16,993 nucleotides of DNA from an uncultured Clostridia bacterium (GTDB taxonomy: Bacteria > Bacillota > Clostridia > Christensenellales > UBA1242), in NCBI GenBank assembly GCA_937891595.1, contig CALATF010000017.1, positions 1 to 16,993 on the forward strand, given 5' to 3'. The position numbers and the translations under genes are program-made. The notes under the pieces were generated by a model that saw only the letters and a list, made by a program, of their open reading frames with translations, ran no database searches and was not told where the DNA came from. Shown piece by piece: positions 14,043-16,993 of this stretch (within the stretch, counting starts at the first letter, position 1; each line of letters opens with the position of its first letter).

Positions 14043-14723
14043 TTAATTATTGTTTAAAAGTTTTTTAATTTGTAATATTTTTTCTTTCACTTCTTCTGTT
14101 TTCTTTTCAAACCCTTGTAACTTATCAAGTTCAAATTTCAAATAATCTATGAAAAACTCATTTCTTTCTTGCAAATTTGTTTTTCCAAATAAAATTTCTA
14201 CATTTGATAAATTTTGTTTTGTCTGGCATTTAACAACTTTTAAAACATTATAAAATATTTTCCCGTCCTTTACCATGACATCTTTTAGTATATTGAAGTT
14301 ATTTTGAACTAAATATTTTCTTAAGTCTACAACATTTCGTTGAGGTTGCAAAACAAAATTAGCAAAACACTGAGTATTGTTATTTAAAATTTTTATAATT
14401 TCATTACCACCCATACCAGCAATAATTATTTGCTCTATTTTAGGGCAATTATCTTTAATTTTTGTGCCATTTGTTTCTATTTGCTCAAATACTGTTAATC
14501 CGTCGCCTACTAAAAATTTAGTTTTATTTAAAAAAGATTTATTACTAAAATTATTTACTGCCTTTTGCAAACTTGAACTACTAATATCAGTTAAATAAGC
14601 AAAATCTATTTTATTATTTTCAAACAAACTCAAAGTTATATAGCCGTGGTCGGCACCGATTTCAGCTATAACTTTTTTATCAACAAAATGGCATATAGTA
14701 TTTATTCTATTAGAATTAGTCAC
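14043..14723 (-). CDS. trmK: tRNA (adenine-22-N1)-methyltransferase
   Basis: It transfers a methyl group from S-adenosylmethionine to N1 of adenine 22 in bacterial tRNAs. The 226-aa length matches TrmK (COG2384, about 230). The N-terminal Rossmann fold shows the SAM motif EIGADHGYIT (21-30), GDGL (73-76), AGMGG (102-106) and the family's LQPQRN (125-130). The C-terminal half is the family's coiled-coil tail, ending KKTEEVKEKILQIKKLLNNN. It starts with GTG at 14721-14723, overlapping the last 8 nt of rpoD, and AAGG lies 6 nt upstream. With this start the N-terminus has the expected length before motif I. Translational coupling with rpoD is likely. The usual neighbour yqfO/nif3 is missing downstream. 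Confidence 0.95.
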   Translation of the reverse strand: MTNSNRINTICHFVDKKVIAEIGADHGYITLSLFENNKIDFAYLTDISSSSLQKAVNNFSNKSFLNKTKFLVGDGLTVFEQIETNGTKIKDNCPKIEQIIIAGMGGNEIIKILNNNTQCFANFVLQPQRNVVDLRKYLVQNNFNILKDVMVKDGKIFYNVLKVVKCQTKQNLSNVEILFGKTNLQERNEFFIDYLKFELDKLQGFEKKTEEVKEKILQIKKLLNNN

Positions 14724-15774
14724 AAAAACCTTGAAGTTTTTTGCATCTATTTGGGTGCCTTAATTTTCTTAATGCTTTTGCTTCAATTTGACGAATTCTT
14801 TCACGAGTAACATCAAATTCACGGCCAACTTCTTCCAAAGTTCTTGGATGAGAATCGTCCAAACCATATCTTAATCTTATAACCTTTTGTTCTCTTGGTG
14901 TAAGCGTATCAATAGCAGCTAAAAGTTGTTCTTTTAATATTAATTGAGCAGCTGTTTCAACTGGAGATTTTATACTTTCATCCTCAACGAAATCGCCTAT
15001 TTTACTATCTTCTTCTTCACCTACTGGATTTTCAAGAGAAACTGGGTCTTGTGCTATTTTTTGAATTTCGCATACTCTTTGTTCAGAAATACCCATTTTT
15101 TCTGCAATTTCTTGTGCAGTTGGGTCTCTGCCTAAAGTTTGAAGTAATTGACGGGAAACCCTAATAAGTTTATTAATTGTTTCTACCATATGAACAGGAA
15201 TACGGATTGTTCTTGCTTGGTCTGCAATAGCACGAGTAATTGATTGTCTTATCCACCATGTTGCATAAGTTGAAAATCTAAAGCCTTTAGTATAGTCAAA
15301 TTTTTCTACAGCTTTTAACAAACCTAAATTTCCCTCTTGTATTAAATCTAAAAATTGCATGCTAGTTCTACCAACATATTTTTTAGCAATACTAACAACA
15401 AGTCTTAAGTTTGCTTCTGACAATTTTTTTCTTGCATATTCGTCACCTTGAGCCATGCGTTTTGCATACTCAACTTCTTCGTCGCTTGTTAAAAGAGGAA
15501 CTTTTCCTATATCTTTTAAGTACATTTTAACAGGATCGTCTACTTGAACTTGGCTAGCAATTTTATTAATATCCTCAATTTCTTCAAAATTATCGTTAGC
15601 TTTATTAACCTTAATATTGTTTTGTGTAAAATATTCTACTACATCTACAATATCTTGAGCAGAAGCGTCAAACTTTAATAACCTTAAAATAATTTCTTCT
15701 TCATTAAGACTACCTTTTGCTTTAGCTATTTCTGAAAGTTTATTAATCTCTGGTTGAAATTTCTCGTTATACAT
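14716..15774 (-). CDS. rpoD: RNA polymerase primary sigma factor (sigma-A/RpoD)
   Basis: This is the housekeeping sigma factor that directs RNA polymerase to -10/-35 promoters such as those seen here. It is 352 aa, short like Firmicutes SigA (about 370) and without the large insertion of proteobacterial RpoD. In order: a region 1.1-like helix bundle (about 5-55), region 1.2 (80-112, DPVKMYLKDIG), region 2 with DLIQEGNLGLLKAVEKFDY (143-161) and STYATWWIRQ (168-177), region 3 (about 194-270, RIPVHMVETINKL), and region 4 with the -35-binding helix-turn-helix (TLEEVGREFDVTRERIRQIE, 312-331). It starts at ATG 15772-15774, with GGAG 12 nt upstream inside the end of dnaG. Only 1 nt separates it from dnaG, the classic macromolecular-synthesis arrangement. 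Confidence 0.98.
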   Translation of the reverse strand: MYNEKFQPEINKLSEIAKAKGSLNEEEIILRLLKFDASAQDIVDVVEYFTQNNIKVNKANDNFEEIEDINKIASQVQVDDPVKMYLKDIGKVPLLTSDEEVEYAKRMAQGDEYARKKLSEANLRLVVSIAKKYVGRTSMQFLDLIQEGNLGLLKAVEKFDYTKGFRFSTYATWWIRQSITRAIADQARTIRIPVHMVETINKLIRVSRQLLQTLGRDPTAQEIAEKMGISEQRVCEIQKIAQDPVSLENPVGEEEDSKIGDFVEDESIKSPVETAAQLILKEQLLAAIDTLTPREQKVIRLRYGLDDSHPRTLEEVGREFDVTRERIRQIEAKALRKLRHPNRCKKLQGFCD

Positions 15775-15775
15775 T

Positions 15776-16993
15776 CTATTTTTTCTCCGTCTTTTTAATT
15801 TCTTTTGTTATGTTATAAAGTTGATTTGCAATATCTCGTCTTTTGTTTAAATCAACTTCTGTTTTAAATAAATTAGTTAGTTCTTCCTGCTTATTTTTTA
15901 ATTCTACTAATACTATTCTTTCTAAACATTCGTTAAAATAAACATCTTTATTTTCACCGTATTTAGCAAAATCAAAATCTATAATTTCTTTAATATCTTT
16001 ATTATTTTCAACATCAAATTCATCAAACAAAGTGCTTATTAAATAATTTTTATTATTATCCACACAATTTACAACAAAATCATAAAGTTTTTGATAATTT
16101 GGGTTCTTAAATGTTAAATTTATATTACATTTGTTTTTAGTATAATCTTTTTTATGAACAATGCTAGCTAACACAAACTTTACAGCTTTTAAATGTCCTT
16201 CTTGCCTAACAACAAGGTTGTCCATAACTTTTTCTTCATCTTGTTCTTTATTATCACTAGCAATAGAAGTTCCTAATAAATCTCGTCTTAAAACATCTAT
16301 TGAAATATTAACTTTTTTAGATAATATTTTTAAATAAATTTCTCGTTGTGAATTGCTACTTAAGTTAGAAATAATTTCAAGAGCATTTTTTATGTATTTA
16401 TTCTTTTGATAACTATCGTTTAAGTCATATTTATTTGCAAGGCTAAGAATTTTATATTCAATAGCGTCAACAGCTTGTTCTAAGCAAATTTTAAGTTGTT
16501 CCTTGCCGTATTTTTTTAAATATTCATCTGGGTCTAGATTTTCTTTTAATTTAACAACTTTTACTTCTAAACTTTGTTCAGATAAAACATCTATTGCTTT
16601 ATAAGTAGCATTTTGACCGGCATCATCACCGTCTAAGCATAAAATAATTTTATCCGCATATCTTTTTAATTCCCTTGCGTGATAGCTAGTAATTGCAGTT
16701 CCCATACAAGCCACTGTATTTTTGAATCCTGCTTTATACATAGCAATTACATCTATTGTACCTTCGCAAATAATAATATAATCTATTTTTTGTTCTTTTT
16801 TAATTTCTTTAATAGTATTTATGTTGTATATTGTTTTACTTTTATCAAAAACAATGGTTTGGGGTGAATTTTTGTATTTTGCAAACTTTGGATTACTTTC
16901 TAATGTTCTTGCCGTATACCCTATACAATCACCATAGCTATTTAAAATAGGAAAAATTAATCTTTGACCAAAACAATCATACGGCTTACCACT
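15776..16993 (-). CDS. dnaG: DNA primase, 5' end outside the window
   Basis: It synthesises RNA primers for Okazaki fragments and is recruited by the replicative helicase. The frame is open from the window edge for 405 residues, so the true N-terminus and the CHC2 zinc-binding domain lie beyond the window. An internal ATG at 16739-16741 is only Met85 of this stretch, not a start. Visible residues 10-57 (QRLIFPILNSYGD...) are the RNA-polymerase domain. The TOPRIM metal sites are intact: EGTID (Glu77 and Asp81, the EGxxD motif) and LDGDDAG (Asp121, Asp123). The MGTAITSYHA and PKFAKYKNSPQT segments are typical of DnaG, and the rest is the C-terminal helicase-binding domain, rich in Asn and Lys. 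It ends in KKTEKK 1 nt before rpoD and starts the operon. Confidence 0.97.
   Translation of the reverse strand, partial: SGKPYDCFGQRLIFPILNSYGDCIGYTARTLESNPKFAKYKNSPQTIVFDKSKTIYNINTIKEIKKEQKIDYIIICEGTIDVIAMYKAGFKNTVACMGTAITSYHARELKRYADKIILCLDGDDAGQNATYKAIDVLSEQSLEVKVVKLKENLDPDEYLKKYGKEQLKICLEQAVDAIEYKILSLANKYDLNDSYQKNKYIKNALEIISNLSSNSQREIYLKILSKKVNISIDVLRRDLLGTSIASDNKEQDEEKVMDNLVVRQEGHLKAVKFVLASIVHKKDYTKNKCNINLTFKNPNYQKLYDFVVNCVDNNKNYLISTLFDEFDVENNKDIKEIIDFDFAKYGENKDVYFNECLERIVLVELKNKQEELTNLFKTEVDLNKRRDIANQLYNITKEIKKTEKK

Noticed and set aside
15776..16741. ATG 16739-16741 as the start of dnaG
   Set aside because: The codons upstream are in frame to the window edge and encode conserved DnaG sequence (PILNSYGD, EGTID). 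Starting at this ATG would cut the TOPRIM domain, so it is internal.

Overview
The window is strongly AT-rich, densely coded DNA from a Gram-positive-type bacterium. It is most likely an uncultured, low-GC, anaerobic or fermentative member of the Bacillota (Clostridia-like). This rests on three things: an Enterococcus/Clostridium-type V-ATPase operon whose rotor subunit carries Na+ ligands, a dnaG-rpoD-trmK cluster with a short Firmicutes SigA, and strong AGGAGG ribosome binding sites with canonical TTGACA/TATAAT-like promoters. I cannot assign a genus. Every stop codon that can be read is TAA or TAG, and no gene needs TGA read as Trp.

Region 1 (1-6703, minus strand) is a V-type (V1Vo) Na+-ATPase operon in the order H(G)-I-K-E-C-F-A-B, the same order as the Enterococcus hirae ntp operon. 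The peripheral stalk (E, H), membrane stator (I), rotor ring (K), connector (C, F) and catalytic head (A, start of B) are all visible. At the left edge subunit B diverges from its family after about residue 69. It runs into a 58-bp array of the heptamer GTGTAGR that reaches the first base. This is either an assembly break at a microsatellite or a real disruption.

Region 2 (6704-9142) is an intergenic region with back-to-back promoters. It feeds the V-ATPase operon to the left and a UPF0316 (DUF5698/DUF2179) membrane protein to the right. After a rho-independent terminator comes an independently transcribed PepD-type Xaa-His dipeptidase (M20), which ends at a bidirectional terminator.

Region 3 (9143-13195, minus strand) holds the less characterised genes: an unrecognised 184-aa soluble protein, a 400-aa YdcK-like left-handed beta-helix protein, an 83-aa two-helix membrane protein and a 547-aa TPR protein whose C-terminus looks like a helix-turn-helix. 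The last three each have their own recognisable promoter (weak for the TPR gene), so this looks like a set of separate units and not one system.

Region 4 (13335-16993, minus strand) is the macromolecular-synthesis cluster: dnaG (5' end outside the window), rpoD/sigA, trmK and a C4 zinc-ribbon coiled-coil protein. Genes are spaced by 1 nt, overlap by 8 nt, or sit 15 nt apart, and the cluster closes with a rho-independent terminator. The Nif3/YqfO gene that commonly follows trmK is absent.

I see no phage, transposon, CRISPR array, tRNA or rRNA, and no convincing novel multi-gene system. The best leads are the repeat-disrupted ntpB, the Na+ ligand set in NtpK and the uncharacterised genes of region 3.
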